Part shown: positions 1-11,391 of the stretch, piece by piece
Position numbering within the stretch: position 1 is the stretch's first letter
Layout: each line of letters starts with the position of its first letter
Source: Annona cherimola
Lineage: Eukaryota > Streptophyta > Magnoliopsida > Magnoliales > Annonaceae
Assembly: GCA_030490835.1 (NCBI GenBank)
Contig: CM059971.1
Span: forward strand, 21,135,817-21,199,816
DNA: 64,000 nucleotides
Reading direction: 5' to 3'
Program-made: the position numbers and the translations under genes
Notes under the pieces: generated by a model
Database searches by the model: none
Told to the model about the DNA's origin: nothing
Seen by the model: the letters and a program-made list of their open reading frames with translations, nothing else

Positions 1-960
1 CAAGTAATTGGAGATATAAATGATAAAATCAAAACAAGAAGATTAATGCAAAATATTCTTTGCCATTATACCTTTATATCCATATTGAATCGAAAGATGT
101 AAATGATGCAATTAATGATGAAGGTTGGATGATTGCAATGCAAGATGAGCCAAATTACTTTTAAAAAAATAATGTGTAGACTCTAGTACCTAAACTAGAA
201 AATCAATTAGTTATTGGTACTAATTAGATTTTCAAAAATAAATTGGATAAATCAGGTACAATTGTGAGAAATAAAGAACATTTGGTTGCAAAGGGTTACT
301 CTCAAGAAGGTATTGACTTTGATGAGACTTTTACTCTCATGGCCAAACTTAATGCAATTAAAATGTTTCTTGCATTTGTGTTCCATTAAAATTTCAAGTT
401 TTATCAAATGGATATAAAAATGCGTTCTTGAATGGATATACTAATGAAGAAGTGTATGTCAAATGACCTCTAGGACTTGAAGATGGGATCGTCCTATTCA
501 TGTGCTTAAGCTATCAAAAGCACTCTATGACTTTAAACAAGCTCCAAGGGTTTACTATGAGAGATTGAGTAACTATTTGCTAGCTAAAAATTCAAAAGAA
601 AAGATATTGGTGCAACCTTATTTACTAAGCATGTTGATCATGATATTTGGATTATTCAGATATACGTTGGTGATAAGATTTTTAGCTCGACTAATAAAAA
701 ATATTGCAGTACTTTAAAAAGTTAATCCAAGATGACTTTGAAAAGATCATGATCGGAGAATTGATGTTCTTTCTTGAATTACAAATAAACAAGTTCCTAA
801 AGGTATATTCATTTATTAGACAAAATGCATCAAAGAGATCTTAAGGAATTTTTAGATGGAAACTCCAAAATAAATGACTACACCAATGAATGCAATGAAT
901 AAGGTGAAAATTTCCTCAAAAATTATCAATGGATCTATTCGAATAAAGAATTCAAAAGGC
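1..960 (+). pseudogene. Decayed Ty1/copia reverse transcriptase (pol fragment)
   Basis: Conceptual translation in shifting frames follows the copia RVT_2 domain in order: a KTRR-like start, the N-terminal block around 'WMIAMQDE', 'GTNWIFKNKLDKSG', '[13 protein letters not shown]', 'FYQMDIK' (position of the first catalytic Asp), 'AFLNGYTNEEVYVK' and 'FKQAPRVYYERL'. It is interrupted by several stops and frameshifts. The YVDD catalytic block is not readable and the RNase H half is missing. The window edge removes everything upstream. It is the closest thing in this part of the window to the intact RT at 58927-60621, with which it is collinear. It is not functional. Confidence in identity is high; exact ends are uncertain. 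Confidence 0.85.
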
Positions 961-1445
961 CACTGATTTGTGTCCTTCTCATTTCAAGTTTTTGCACTTC
1001 CTCTTCATGGTTATGGCGATTTTAGGAGACCTACAGGCGTAAAATGTTTTTGGTGAGAAATCCCTACTTCTTGCTTCAATTTTTTTCTTAGATTTGTGCA
1101 TTAGGTTGCTTCTGTCTATTTGTCTTCTTCTTCTGCACAACCTTTCAACAAAGCTCACTTGCAAAACCTAGCTTCTCCATCTTTTATCTCAACTTCACTA
1201 ACCGACTATAGGTCCCGAGACATCACCAACTTTGTCCTACTTCTTCATTGAAACCACAACCAATCTAAACTTCACTTAATCTTCTCATCTTTCAAACAAC
1301 ATTTAACCTAAACCCTAGCTACACCCAAATCCTAACCAAACCTATTCGAAAACCAAGTCAAAACCATCCAAAACCCTATCGAAATTTGAAAACCCTAGTT
1401 GAATCTTCCTCCCTTTAATACCCCTATTAACTAACTTATAGAATT
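961..1445 (+). other. Non-coding spacer between decayed RT and decayed third ORF
   Basis: No ORF of note. The stretch is T/C-rich on the left (about 970-1200) and then rich in AAACCCTA-like words. By position it matches the pol-to-third-ORF spacer of the young element (60622-61157), which is also pyrimidine-rich. The RNase H region expected here appears deleted. Confidence 0.4.
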
Positions 1446-2034
1446 GTGGCTTATCCTAAATCGAGTTCCAAAATAACATATCAAGGGCAAGAAAGCCGAA
1501 AGTTGGCGGATGTTTCTTCTATGAATTCTCTTCTTGGAACTAGAAGGAGTATAAGCATAAGTATCAAGGAAGGAAGAAATACTCAAAACAGAGCATTGAC
1601 TCCACCTGTGAGACCAACACAATCCAAAATCCTAGTTATGCATCCTCATTCAAAACAAACAAGCAAAAAGCAGAATTTTAGAAAAGCATTACAAAGGAGA
1701 ATACTGTGAGCAATAAATACATTGATATTAAATTCTTCAAAAATGTTAAATTCGAGTTCATTGAAAATTTTTGAAATATATGAATTTCTATGTTCGAGGT
1801 TATCGATTTATTAAGAACTTATGGAATTCTTTTACTTTCATCTCACAAAATAGATGATGATATATTCAAATCCCATATGAAAGGAGTAGAAATATCATTT
1901 ACTAAACAAGAATTTGCTTCCATTATGAAATTTCCACATGTTAAAGAAGAAGATACAACGGAAATTGATGTACAGAATGCAATACTTGATTTTACCGCTA
2001 AACTAGGGTTAAAATTTGTGAACAAAGCACATAC
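1446..2034 (+). pseudogene. Decayed copia third ORF (PF20167-like, homologue of the ORF at 61158)
   Basis: A basic, serine-rich N-terminal reading (starts MAYPKSSSK at 1446) is followed from about 1715 by a frame with two stops reading 'YIDIKFFKNVKFEF', then 'MFEVIDLLRTYG' and 'MKGVEISFTKQEF'. These blocks align in order with 'IIDFKFLNDYEFDI', 'LLDFQGWIQLF' and 'VKGTEIQFEGSNY' of the intact third ORF at 61158-62720 (residues about 119-184). It lies downstream of a decayed copia RT on the same strand, as in the young element. The C-terminal half is absent: homology ends near 2034 where different sequence starts. This is inferred from short matches, so a profile search would be needed to be sure. 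Confidence 0.6.
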
Positions 2035-2900
2035 AATTGCGGTAGCTCCGCTTCGCTCACGAAAGTACTTGCTGCTTGCCCTTTTGTCACCAACAAGACA
2101 AATGCCTTTGGGTCATTCCAAAAACCCTGTGTAAAGCTCCATCTCAACCCTAGCCTTTTCTACCACCTCTTTCCTTTTATTTGGGCCTCCCTTTTCTCCA
2201 GTTAAATAGACCACTCTGGCCATGCTTTTTCCTTTTTACCTTTCTTCTAACCCCTTGTGGAAAACCTATTCGCTGTAGCCTCTATTAAATCATCCTTTTT
2301 GCCTTCCCAAATATCATCCTAGCCTTCATCATCTCTTTCCTACAAAAAGGTTACTGTTTGCTCCTTCGCAGCCACCTTTATCATCTAAAGTGCCCCCTCA
2401 TCTACCGACACTAACTAATATTTCTAACTCTTTGGATTATGATTCCATAACTCCGGCACACCCCACCAACCTTTCCTTAAACCTAAATAAAACACTGTAC
2501 CCTCCAACCCCTCTACATGAATGAATTTTTACACATCGCTTTTGGTATCTCTTCAAGAGAGGTAAAATGGCATATTGAAAAATTCTCCACCTTCCCTAAA
2601 ATCGCAAACGCATAAAACACTGTCCAATTCATATCCACCTATGTTGCCTTACCTAAATAATCAAAAATCAAAAACCAATCCTATGAGTTCGGCGACAGCT
2701 CCGTAGGGCTTATCTTATACAAATGCAAAACATCTTCCACCCAAGATAAAATGATACTGGCACACCTATTGAAATCATATCTTCAAAAACAACTATACAA
2801 CCTTGCCTATGCCTTTTCAGCCAATCTATTAAGGAAGGGAGTATCACTTTAGAAAACTGGTAAGTCTCATGTAGCCTCACATTATGTAAATGGGCTACAA
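2035..2900. other. Unassigned stretch, no gene recognised
   Basis: No convincing coding region on either strand. The minus strand gives short open pieces (for example 2710-2907) without a recognised motif. The sequence sits between the decayed third ORF and a minus-strand LINE and could be further LINE-derived sequence, but I cannot show this. Confidence 0.3.
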
Positions 2901-3002
2901 ATTTCAACTCTTGAAATTTCAGGTCTTGGTGCCAAATCTCTATAGTCTAAGGGTTATTAGGACTTCAACTCTTGTAGCTGCTACTATCTCTTATAAGACT
3001 CT

Positions 3003-3898
3003 TCATGACACTACCTTTCTTTTGCTTACTTCATTCGATGAGTTTCCTCTGGCTGATTTTGAGCTTTTTAGAGATATTTTGTTTGATTGACTTCCCCCTT
3101 GATTGGTTCCTCTCCCAAACCTCTCGTATGATTCTAGGCACTTCTCTATCTTTTGCTTAGTATAGCTCATATTTAAACTCCATTGGAGGCCTTTTATTAT
3201 CTTTGTTTGTATCATACTGAATGAGAACTAGGGCATGATCCAATGAAGCCGCACTAGATGAAAGACTTTTACTAAGGGGAAAAGAGACAACCAACTAGCA
3301 TTTGTCATTCCCCTTTTGAGCTTGGCTTCTACTCAGTCTCTAACATTCTACTTGTTCCCCAAGGTCATTGGAGGGCCCATGAATCCAAGAGAAAGGAGAT
3401 TACATTGGTCAATTCCTTCTTTGAATTTGTCCATCTGCTTTTCAGGCTTGAATCTATTACTTTGCAACTCCAATAGGCTAGTGACTTCATTAAAATCACC
3501 AAGGATTATCTAAGGCCCAGTCATATGATTTTACAATTGTCATATTAGATTCCATGATATTTCTCTTCTAGCCCATTCTGAATTTCCATAAAACCCCATC
3601 AAACTCCATCTGTTATCTCCCTCTTATTTACTCACTTCTGCATCTATGTGATTTGATGAGTATTCACAAACCATTCTTCTCTTCGAAGAAGGGTCATGCC
3701 CCCTTTTTTTACACTCACATGCAACAACCAAGGAAAAATTGAAGCCCAATGTCCTTTTAATAAACTCCATCTATTAATAGGTCCTCTCTGTTTCACAAAG
3801 CAAAACCATGTTTATATCTTTCCACTTGACAATGTCAAGGACATTTCAAATATGCAGGGATTCCCAAGCCTCTAACAATTCCATACTAGGATACTCAT
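3003..3898 (-). pseudogene. LINE ORF2, endonuclease domain (decayed)
   Basis: Reads from a start at 3898 (MSILVWNC, a stop, then RLGNP), matching the MAWNCRGLGNP start of the better copy at 47995. About 150 codons later comes a decayed GDFNEV block ('LVILMKSL' in one frame; 'EVTSLLELQSNRFKPEKQMD' in another). A 'SSSAASLDHALVLIQYD' block matches the SDH motif region, followed by 'RPPMEFKYELY' and 'VWERNQGG'. Several frameshifts and stops. Acts in other LINEs as the nicking endonuclease for target-primed reverse transcription; here it is dead. Confidence 0.7.
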
Positions 3899-5290
3899 TA
3901 CAAGTGGTGGAGCTGAGAGAGATTCTCTGCCTCCACCCATGTCCTCTTTTGTGCTTCAACTAGGTCCTCAACCTTTTGTCTTTTAACACTTTACCCCCTT
4001 GTCATTTTTCCCTCATAGATCCCTCTTTTTCTACCTTCCTTTCTTTTTGAGTTTCCCATTGTCCCTAGTTCTCCACCCAACTATTCTCCCACTATTCCAT
4101 GCCACATGCCTCCTCTCATACCTCCCCCCCCAACTGCTCATTACTCCTTGATCCTTCATTGGCTTCCATTTGCTGATCACAATTGTTCAATATAGCGGTT
4201 AGTAGTCTAGCCACCTAGGGGAGAGCACAAGTTCTAGCTTGATTCTATGTTTCCCCTATTATATTTTGTACTTTCTTCCATGGCACCTCCCATCCTAGGT
4301 TTGTGAAGTCCATAGTGTGGCCTCTTGTACACTTGTATCCCTTTACCTTCCTACCCAACAGTAACTTGCCTCCCTTCACATCCCTCACCACCTTTCCTGT
4401 TGCCTACCCCTGAGCTTTTCTATCATTTTATTGACCCCCACAATAAGAGATTTGATGGCCATACTACCGTCCTTTTTCTCCTGCGAGCAATGAACTATCC
4501 TGCATCTCTTGATTTTCCTCTCCTCCTCTCTTGTCCCTTCTTCCCTTTGGATTTGAAATGTCCTCCAACACAATTTTTTCTCCTAGGTCTCTCTCCTCTA
4601 CCTATTCCCTCCCCCTTAATGGACCCTCCCTTGAATTTATTATGCCCAAGTACATATCCACCTCATACTCCTCTCTCCTTGCATAAACCACTTCCATAGT
4701 GTAGCATTTGTGTATGACTCAATTTCCTCGCCCACTTCCCCTTTTAGTCTCATTGTTTTGTAGCCTACTTGTAGGTGGTTTCCATGGGGCAGGGTTGCTT
4801 CGTTGAGCTCCAATTCCTCCCTGTGCTTTCCACACTCCTCATAAGCATGGCCCATCTTCTTGCATATGTAGTAAAAGATTGGGAGTTTCTCATATAAAAA
4901 AGGAATCCATCTCTCAAGTTTTTCCATCAAAAGCAATTTCCTGCCATACACGCATACTCTCCCATTTAATATTTGGTCCTTGTTTCTATCTATTTCAAAC
5001 GAAACTTGGAAGAAATTATCATAAACTTCTACAAAGGATATTGTTGCTTGTGTTTTCTCCTACATGGGAAGCTAACTTTAATCAATAACTAGAGTTTGTA
5101 TCTCCTACATCAAAAGATCTTCTTCTCTTGTAGCCATTCTACAACCTTGATCCCTGAGGTTACTCCTACCTTGTTGCTCTTCGAAGAAACCCAAAACGGA
5201 TTTGAGCCGATGATAAGGAAGATGGTGGAATTTTCTCCTATGTCGTCTTACCTGAGAGGCTGGGATTCCATTTCATCGTCATCATTAAAT
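3899..5290 (-). pseudogene. LINE ORF1 (DUF4283/zinc-knuckle protein), decayed
   Basis: The clearest part is 4640-4951: 'FLYEKLPIFYYICKKMGHAY' matches the zinc-knuckle segment of the other LINE copies, but the first cysteine of the CCHC knuckle is replaced by Tyr. It is followed by 'GYKTMRLKGE', matching 'GVRPMRLKDE' in the copy at 46375. Upstream on the minus strand, 'FFQVSFEIDRNKDQILNG' matches the DUF4283-like 'YKIVFSILTDKERVMAG' of the second LINE. Relative to those copies a segment of roughly 70 codons between the two blocks is missing, so there is an internal deletion. ORF1 proteins of this type bind the LINE RNA. Confidence 0.7.
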
Positions 5291-6299
5291 TAATCTCCTG
5301 CTCCATTGTTGCCGCCTTCACTTAAGTAAACCAGCGAATTGACTTAGCTACCAATGTTGAATTTTCTTATACTCGAGATGGCAATAAATTGAGTGAACTC
5401 GATCATGCTTATGTCAATTAACTTTCTATTTGAGTTGATTGAAGAAGATAATGATGATGATATTAACCCAGCAGTGTGCATTTAGACTATCTAGAGTCGC
5501 AAGTGAGCTATGAGCGTTAATGCTGGACTATCATTCTTAAACTATAAAAATTTTAAGGTCATAGACCTAAGGAATGATGCAGCATGTTATGGTGAGACAT
5601 TAGGGCCCATCTGATTATGGTGACAAATCCGGTCTTGTGTCAATGAGCTTTTCCTAATCCAAGTCATCCACATGCCTTGGATCATGGTTAAGTGTTGTCC
5701 ATAATTCGAGCTGAGAAACTTGGTCGATCATGTCTTTTAGTTTTACACTCGAAACTTAAAAGAACTATTTGTTTCTTTGTATTACTTGTCCGGGATCTAA
5801 AGAAAAGACAACTACAATTGACCTATTAGACAGACTATTCCTAAACCAACATTGTGCGGGCCTAATTATAAGTGAAATTTTTAGTCTAAAGCCTTGATTG
5901 GCAACAAGATAGATAAGCTTAGTTGAAGCAGATTACATAGTTTTTCAATGTTCAATATGTTAACGAGCTTAGATCCACTAGCCATGGCTTGACCCAATCT
6001 ATTTCATCATTTTTTATTTTAATTATTTTCTTCTATTTGTTTTCTAATATTGGAAGTCATGGCCACGGATGATATTGGAAAAAATCCATGTGGCTCTCTT
6101 TATGAACCAATCATGGCCGCTAATCGGGCCATGGTGTAAGTGCCGTACATACACTCCAGAAGAAAAAGCTTTTGCTTCGAAGAATTTTACTCTGGCGAAA
6201 GCATATTTTTGCGCCTCATCTTTCATACTCTTCGAAATTTAATCACTTCTAAAGAATGTGCAAAATCAAAAGTTTTATAACACGTAGCCAATTGACTAT
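5291..6299. other. Intergenic, no gene recognised
   Basis: No element or gene identified. A minus-strand open frame at 6044-6226 (60 codons) has no recognised motif and no paralogue in the other repeat copies. Confidence 0.35.
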
Positions 6300-6859
6300 T
6301 TCTTTTTATCTTGAAGGCTTATCCAAAAATATTTGTGACCTCTCCATATGGGGAGGCAAATGCTGGCCAAAGCTCAGCTCATGACTTCGGTTAAAATTTT
6401 TATGAAGCAGCTGGTGGTTTAATTAATTCTAGCATTAATTAATAAAGCTCATTTCTGTGACCAAAACTACATAAATAACGGTTTGCTTTATGCTTGCTAG
6501 AAAATCTACTACATTATATTTAGTATAATTTATATTATTATAAAAACCTTTTGTATGTCTAGTATTGCTGTACATGCTCCCATCTAAAAGCTGTAAAATC
6601 AACACAATAAAATAATTCAATACTAAGAATCATGTTAAAATTATATTTTCAACATCTAAATAGATAAATATCATTATTATGCGGATAATAATTTTATAAA
6701 ATATTTACTTTCTAATACTACAAATAAAAGCTTGAGTTTGTTCCAATAGTATTTACCGACACTTGAAGGCAACCACACATGAGTCCACATATAATTTTAG
6801 GCAGTATTTACTTTCAAATACTACGTATTTAAAAGCTTGAGTTTGATCCGATAACATTT

Positions 6860-7195
6860 ACGCACACTTTTAGTGGAATCACACGAGTGCACAAACAGTA
6901 GTAGTGGGTTCTACTGACGGCCCACTTGATCATGAGCCAGACAAATAACAGTAGTGGTGAGCAATACAATACTTCTGTTTTAGATACGTCCTTGGCAGAA
7001 AGGGCATGGGCCGTCACGGGGGCGGCTTCCCTGGGCCGACCGAATAGCCAAACGGGGGCTTGCGAACAGGTTGGCGAAACATCTGAGCAGCAGTATGAGA
7101 TGTTTCCAGGAGACGACCGCTTGATCTGTTACGAACATTAGCTTTTCGACTTGCTACTTCCCTTCGGAACTAGAAAAAATAGAATGTTAGCGCAA
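6860..7195 (+). other. Conserved block with short ORF, shared by all three repeat copies
   Basis: Holds a 71-codon ORF (6926-7141). The paralogues at about 15240-15545 and 35350-35690 read similarly across 'YNTSVLDTSLAERAWAV' / 'YILDKPLVEWAWAI' and 'QYEMFP' / 'HYEMFP', then, past a stop in copies 1 and 3, 'LFDLLLPFGTR' / 'LFDLLLPLGTR'. The resemblance across copies suggests a relic of a coding exon, but I recognise no family and every copy is interrupted. Confidence 0.35.
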
Positions 7196-7696
7196 ATGTT
7201 GAAATGATCAGGTATGTATATGTATTGATGGATATGGGTCTGCCAAAAATTTCTTATATACTACCACGTAATTTTAAACGCAACCGACCTAAATTGCTGC
7301 ATATAAAGTTGTATGAAGCCAAATTATCAAACGATAATGTATCCCCAAATATATATGCAGCCAACGTGTTTTCTGCTGATACTTATTCGCAGCCAAATAT
7401 AGAAGTATTCATGTTAGATGCAAAACAATTAACTGCAAGATTTAAGAAGATTTGTTATAGTGACATTTTATGTGGATAAATGGTTGTATAAAATGTTATT
7501 AAATTATAATATAGGTAAACACGATTTTACATGGATTCACGTAAGAATGGAAAGAAAAACAAAAATAAATAAAAATAAAAAAATTGGTGAAACCATATTG
7601 ATGTATCAAGATTTCAATACATACTTGTGTATTAGATCATTACCCTTTTTCAACCAATTTGAGTTGTGTAGAGACTGAGTAATAAGTTTCAAAGCA

Positions 7697-7968
7697 CTTA
7701 GGCAAAATCTATTTTTAAAATTTTTTTTATGAAACTGTTAATCTTAGGTATATGTAATCTATAAATTAAGTTTTACAATTTTTTGAAATGTGTATATATA
7801 GGTTTTAGTCATTTCTAAATGACTAAAATACCCTTATTTTTAAAAATCAAAATATATTTACATATTTTCAAAAAGGGTAAAACTTAATAAATTAAATATA
7901 CCTAGGTTAATAGTTTTATAAAAAAAATTTAAATTTTTTTAAAAATAGGTTTTGCACCTGTGCGCATT
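7697..7968. mobile_element. Inverted-repeat MITE (type C)
   Basis: The left end (GCACTTAGGCAAAATCTATT...) and the reverse complement of the right end (GCACAGGTGCAAAACCTATT...) match over roughly 80 bp, with a short AT-rich centre containing the pair TTAGTCATTTCTAAATGACT. No coding capacity. Target-site duplication not clear. Confidence 0.6.
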
Positions 7969-8955
7969 AAAGGAAAACTCATAGAGATCAAGTCGAGTGT
8001 ATCTTAGCTTACCGTAGTGAATTGGTAGGACAACTAAATTTGAGCCTAATCTTGATAATGCCAAATCTTTTTTGACACTAAATCTAATCTAACCATTGTA
8101 TTCAAAATATTCATTTTATTAAATATGCATAAGGGGAGGCAAATGCCGGCCAAAGCACAGCTCATGACTTCGGTTAAAATTTTTATGAAGCAGCTGGTGG
8201 TTTAATTGATTCTACTGACGCTCCACTCGATCATGAGCCACACAAGTAATAGTAGTGGTAAGCATATTTTTATCATATTTTTATATACATCACGATAATC
8301 TGGTATTATATTGGACATGTTCACACCCTCATACTATGGAGGAAAATTTTTTTCCTTAACCCCTTTTGTTATAAATCTCCGCAACGGAAGAAATTGTAAA
8401 AACTAGGAGACTATATTGTAAAATCTCCTTCAGCAAAAGAGGAGAATCTAACCCCAATCCAACTGCCTAGTAGCTATTACAAATGACCTTCTTTGCAGGT
8501 AATAAAAATTAACCTTAAGTGCATCTTAATTTTAAGAATAATGCAACTATTGGATTGTGATTTTTTTGTTCAACTGATAAATTATATGATGATAAAACTA
8601 ATGATAAGATTAGATTTCATACAATCAAATATATATAAGTTATCCTCTTCATTTGCATGCATAGTAAATTATGGTAAATTTGTTTTAAAATAGACCCCAC
8701 AAGATCATAAAATGTATATATACTCCAACCATTATATTTAGAAATATTTCTTTTATTAGCATACAATTTTTATTCTTGTATATATGTATGGATATATGTT
8801 GAATAATCCTTTAGAACTTTACTTACGGAAGCTTTGGTAGGTTTGACACATGTTAGTTTAGTAGGTTTGACACATGTTAGTTTTCAAACCTTGTCTAAAG
8901 TGAAAAGCCTAGACATATGGTTCAAATCAGGTCATTCGGATTAGGTCTTAATCTA

Positions 8956-9691
8956 ACCTATGCATATACATCATGATGTATTTTAGGTTAAAATACAACA
9001 TCCATTTATTTGATTTTATTTTAGTTTTTTTTTTTCCAAATATGTTTTCCTAAGTATATTTAATACCAAGTTTTATTATTTTATAATACTTTTACATATT
9101 TATTTTCTATTTTTAAAAAGTCTTCAATTTGAAGGGCATCTAAGTCATTTCCCATCCCTTAAAAAACTTAATTTCTAAAAATAAAAAATAAAAATGTAAA
9201 AGTACTGTAAAATGGCAAAACTTAGTATATAGATTAAAGAGGAATGATCCTATTAGCCCCATCTCAAAAAACTCGTTTATAATTTTTTTGCATTTTTTCT
9301 TTGTATACTTGTTTATTTAAGTGTACTTAACATAGAAATTAAGTTTTACCATTTTTGGACATGTGTATATATATATTTTAGATTTTTAAAGATAAGGGTA
9401 TTTTAAATACATATATATACATTCGAAAATGGTAAAATTTGGTTTATAAGTTAAATACATTTAGATAAATTAGTGTACGAAGAAATAAGTAAAAAGAATA
9501 TATTGTAAAAAGGTCTTTTGAGGTGGGATAAGTAAGACATTTGTTTAGCCTAAGTTAGCAGGATCACTCATCTAGGTTAAATACACTTAGGAAAACAGAT
9601 GTAAGAAGAAAAATAAAAAAAATAACTAATTAAAAAATAAATGATTTTGTATTTTAGCTTAAAATATATCATAATGTATATAATCATACTC
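8956..9691. mobile_element. MULE-like MITE, type A, split by a nested MITE
   Basis: Outer inverted repeats: TACATCATGATGTATTTTAG near 8968 against the complement of 9640-9691. Copies 2 and 3 at the matching place (17290-17325 and 36220-36240) lack it, so it inserted after the repeat copies diverged. It is interrupted by the type B MITE at 9239-9572. Relatives are at 10308, 33340 and 34803. Confidence 0.7.
9239..9572. mobile_element. MULE-like MITE, type B, nested in a type A MITE
   Basis: Ends GAGGAATGATCC and GGATCACTCATC are inverted repeats. It is flanked by near-identical 9-bp duplications (TAGATTAAA at 9230-9238, TAGGTTAAA at 9573-9581). A 9-bp duplication is typical of Mutator-like elements. 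A better-preserved relative lies at 13219-13618. Confidence 0.8.
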
Positions 9692-10307
9692 TTATTTGTA
9701 AAAATCTACCCTATACGAACCTACTAGTTGGTAGGGGTCCTAGTTTACACTTTCATGCTCATCTTGAGGTCGGGTGGACTCCATGTCAGTTCCCAAGTCA
9801 ATTCTTCTAACACTAGAAATTTAACTTTAAAATAATTAAGTGATTTATCCACGGGAATAAAAATTTACTTGTCCAGAAAAGATCATCAGAGAGAAAAAGG
9901 GAAATCTCTTTGGGTAGGGAAAGAAATTAAAAAATTTTAAAATGGAACTCAGTCACATGAATAGAATTGTTGTCAATATTTTCTTTGGGGTAAGGGAGCC
10001 ATAAAACGTGAAAATCTATAATTTCATAACACAGTGTACCTACTCTGGTAACTTCTTGGTATTCATTGCTGAGAATCTACAATATCCGAATTTTAAATGT
10101 GAATGATATTTTGTGATATAATCATGTGTAAATTATGAAAAAGACCCACTTAAAATATATAATTATGTATAAATTATGAAAAGAACACCACTTAAATTTA
10201 TAATCATGTTTCATAAAAATATAATCCTATATAAATTATGAACAATACTCAAATCAATACATATATGTGTTAGAATGTCATAATATTTTAGAGAATCATT
10301 CATGAAT

Positions 10308-10726
10308 GGAGTACGATGATATAAATCATGATGTGATTTAGGTTAAAATACATCATTCATTTCTTTTATTTTATTTTTACTTTTGTTTGATTTTTCTTCA
10401 TAAATATGTTTTTCTAATTGTATTTAATCTATACATTAAGTTCTTTATTTTATAATACTTTTACATTTTTATTTTTTTATTTTTTTAAAATTAAGTTTTT
10501 AAAAGGGTGGAAAATGTCTTAAATTCCCATGAAATTGATGATTTTTTAAAAATTAAAAATAAATATGTAGAAATATTGTAAAATGACAAAACTTGATAGA
10601 TAGATTTAATATAATTAGGAAAACATATTTATGAAAAAACAATCAGATAAAAGTAAAAAATAAAATAAAATAAATGAATGTTGAATTTTAGCCTAAAATA
10701 TATCATTGTGTATATAATCATGCTCC
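10308..10726. mobile_element. MULE-like MITE, type A
   Basis: The left end GGAGTACGATGATATAAATC and the complement of the right end GGAGCATGATTATATACAC form long inverted repeats with an AT-rich centre. Flanks TTCATGAAT and CGAATGAAT agree at 6 of 9 positions, a probable decayed 9-bp target duplication. Confidence 0.75.
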
Positions 10727-11368
10727 CGAATGAATATAAGAATGTATTGTAGATAGTTTGCATGCTAAATTAACAACTTTAAAGTCAATATATAAATCAA
10801 ATAATTTTATTATAGTGATTTGATTCTTTATTAAACAGGGACCGTGCACAAATTTGGTTCAATGAAACTTCAATTCTTAACTATCAATACAATGAATGTA
10901 GTATATTTTGATTTAATTATGAAACGGGCTGAAAATGAGGTAAGCCATTCAAATATTACAATGTGTGGATACCATTAAACGATATCTCAACGTACATAAA
11001 AGCTGAAAATAACTTGATCCATTCTCATTAAAATGTTATAGTAATTTAAATCATTTTACACTGGGGGGCTAAATTAAGAGCTTCAAATTTGATTTTATAC
11101 TTAAAATTATTTTATATGTACATTTTACACTTCCAACAACAAGAAGCTATATAAGTCTTTAATGAAGATTTATATGAAATTTATTCTTTACCAGACAAAT
11201 AGTGTAGAAAAAAACGAAGTGATTGGATGTTGATTTAATCATAGATCTTCATGGCAAAACCATTCCTCCAGGCTCCAACTCACTTTGGTGCAATCGTTAC
11301 ACTAAATGTCGTTAAATATTGCAGCTTGTGTTTTGGCTACATATTCATCACTTTGGTCACATATGCTT

Positions 11369-11391
11369 TTTTTTTTTTTTTTTTGATAAAG
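11369..11391 (-). mobile_element. Extremely 5'-truncated LINE insertion (tail only)
   Basis: Sixteen T plus GATAAAG, flanked by an exact 11-bp duplication CACATATGCTT (11358-11368 and 11392-11402). Copies 2 and 3 at 19340 and 38330 show the single unoccupied site (CACATGTGCTT). Read on the minus strand it is CTTTATC followed by poly-A, close to the CTTCTATC-poly-A 3' end of the LINE at 41394, so only the tail was inserted. Confidence 0.7.

Larger units (their letters stand above)
2901..5290 (-). mobile_element. L1-type LINE fragment 1 (ORF1 plus endonuclease part of ORF2)
   Basis: On the minus strand an ORF1-like region (about 5290-4000) is followed by an ORF2 start and apurinic endonuclease domain (3898 to about 3000). 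The same family is represented by the longer LINEs at 22898-29149 and 46183-52141. The reverse transcriptase is not recognisable here, so this copy is truncated or rearranged near 2900. Many stops show it is old. Plus-strand open frames in the region (4325-4699) are antisense to the proline/serine-rich ORF1 linker. Confidence 0.75.

Noticed and set aside
4325..4699. A 124-codon plus-strand proline/serine-rich protein
   Set aside because: Antisense to the linker of a minus-strand LINE ORF1; composition reflects the opposite strand.
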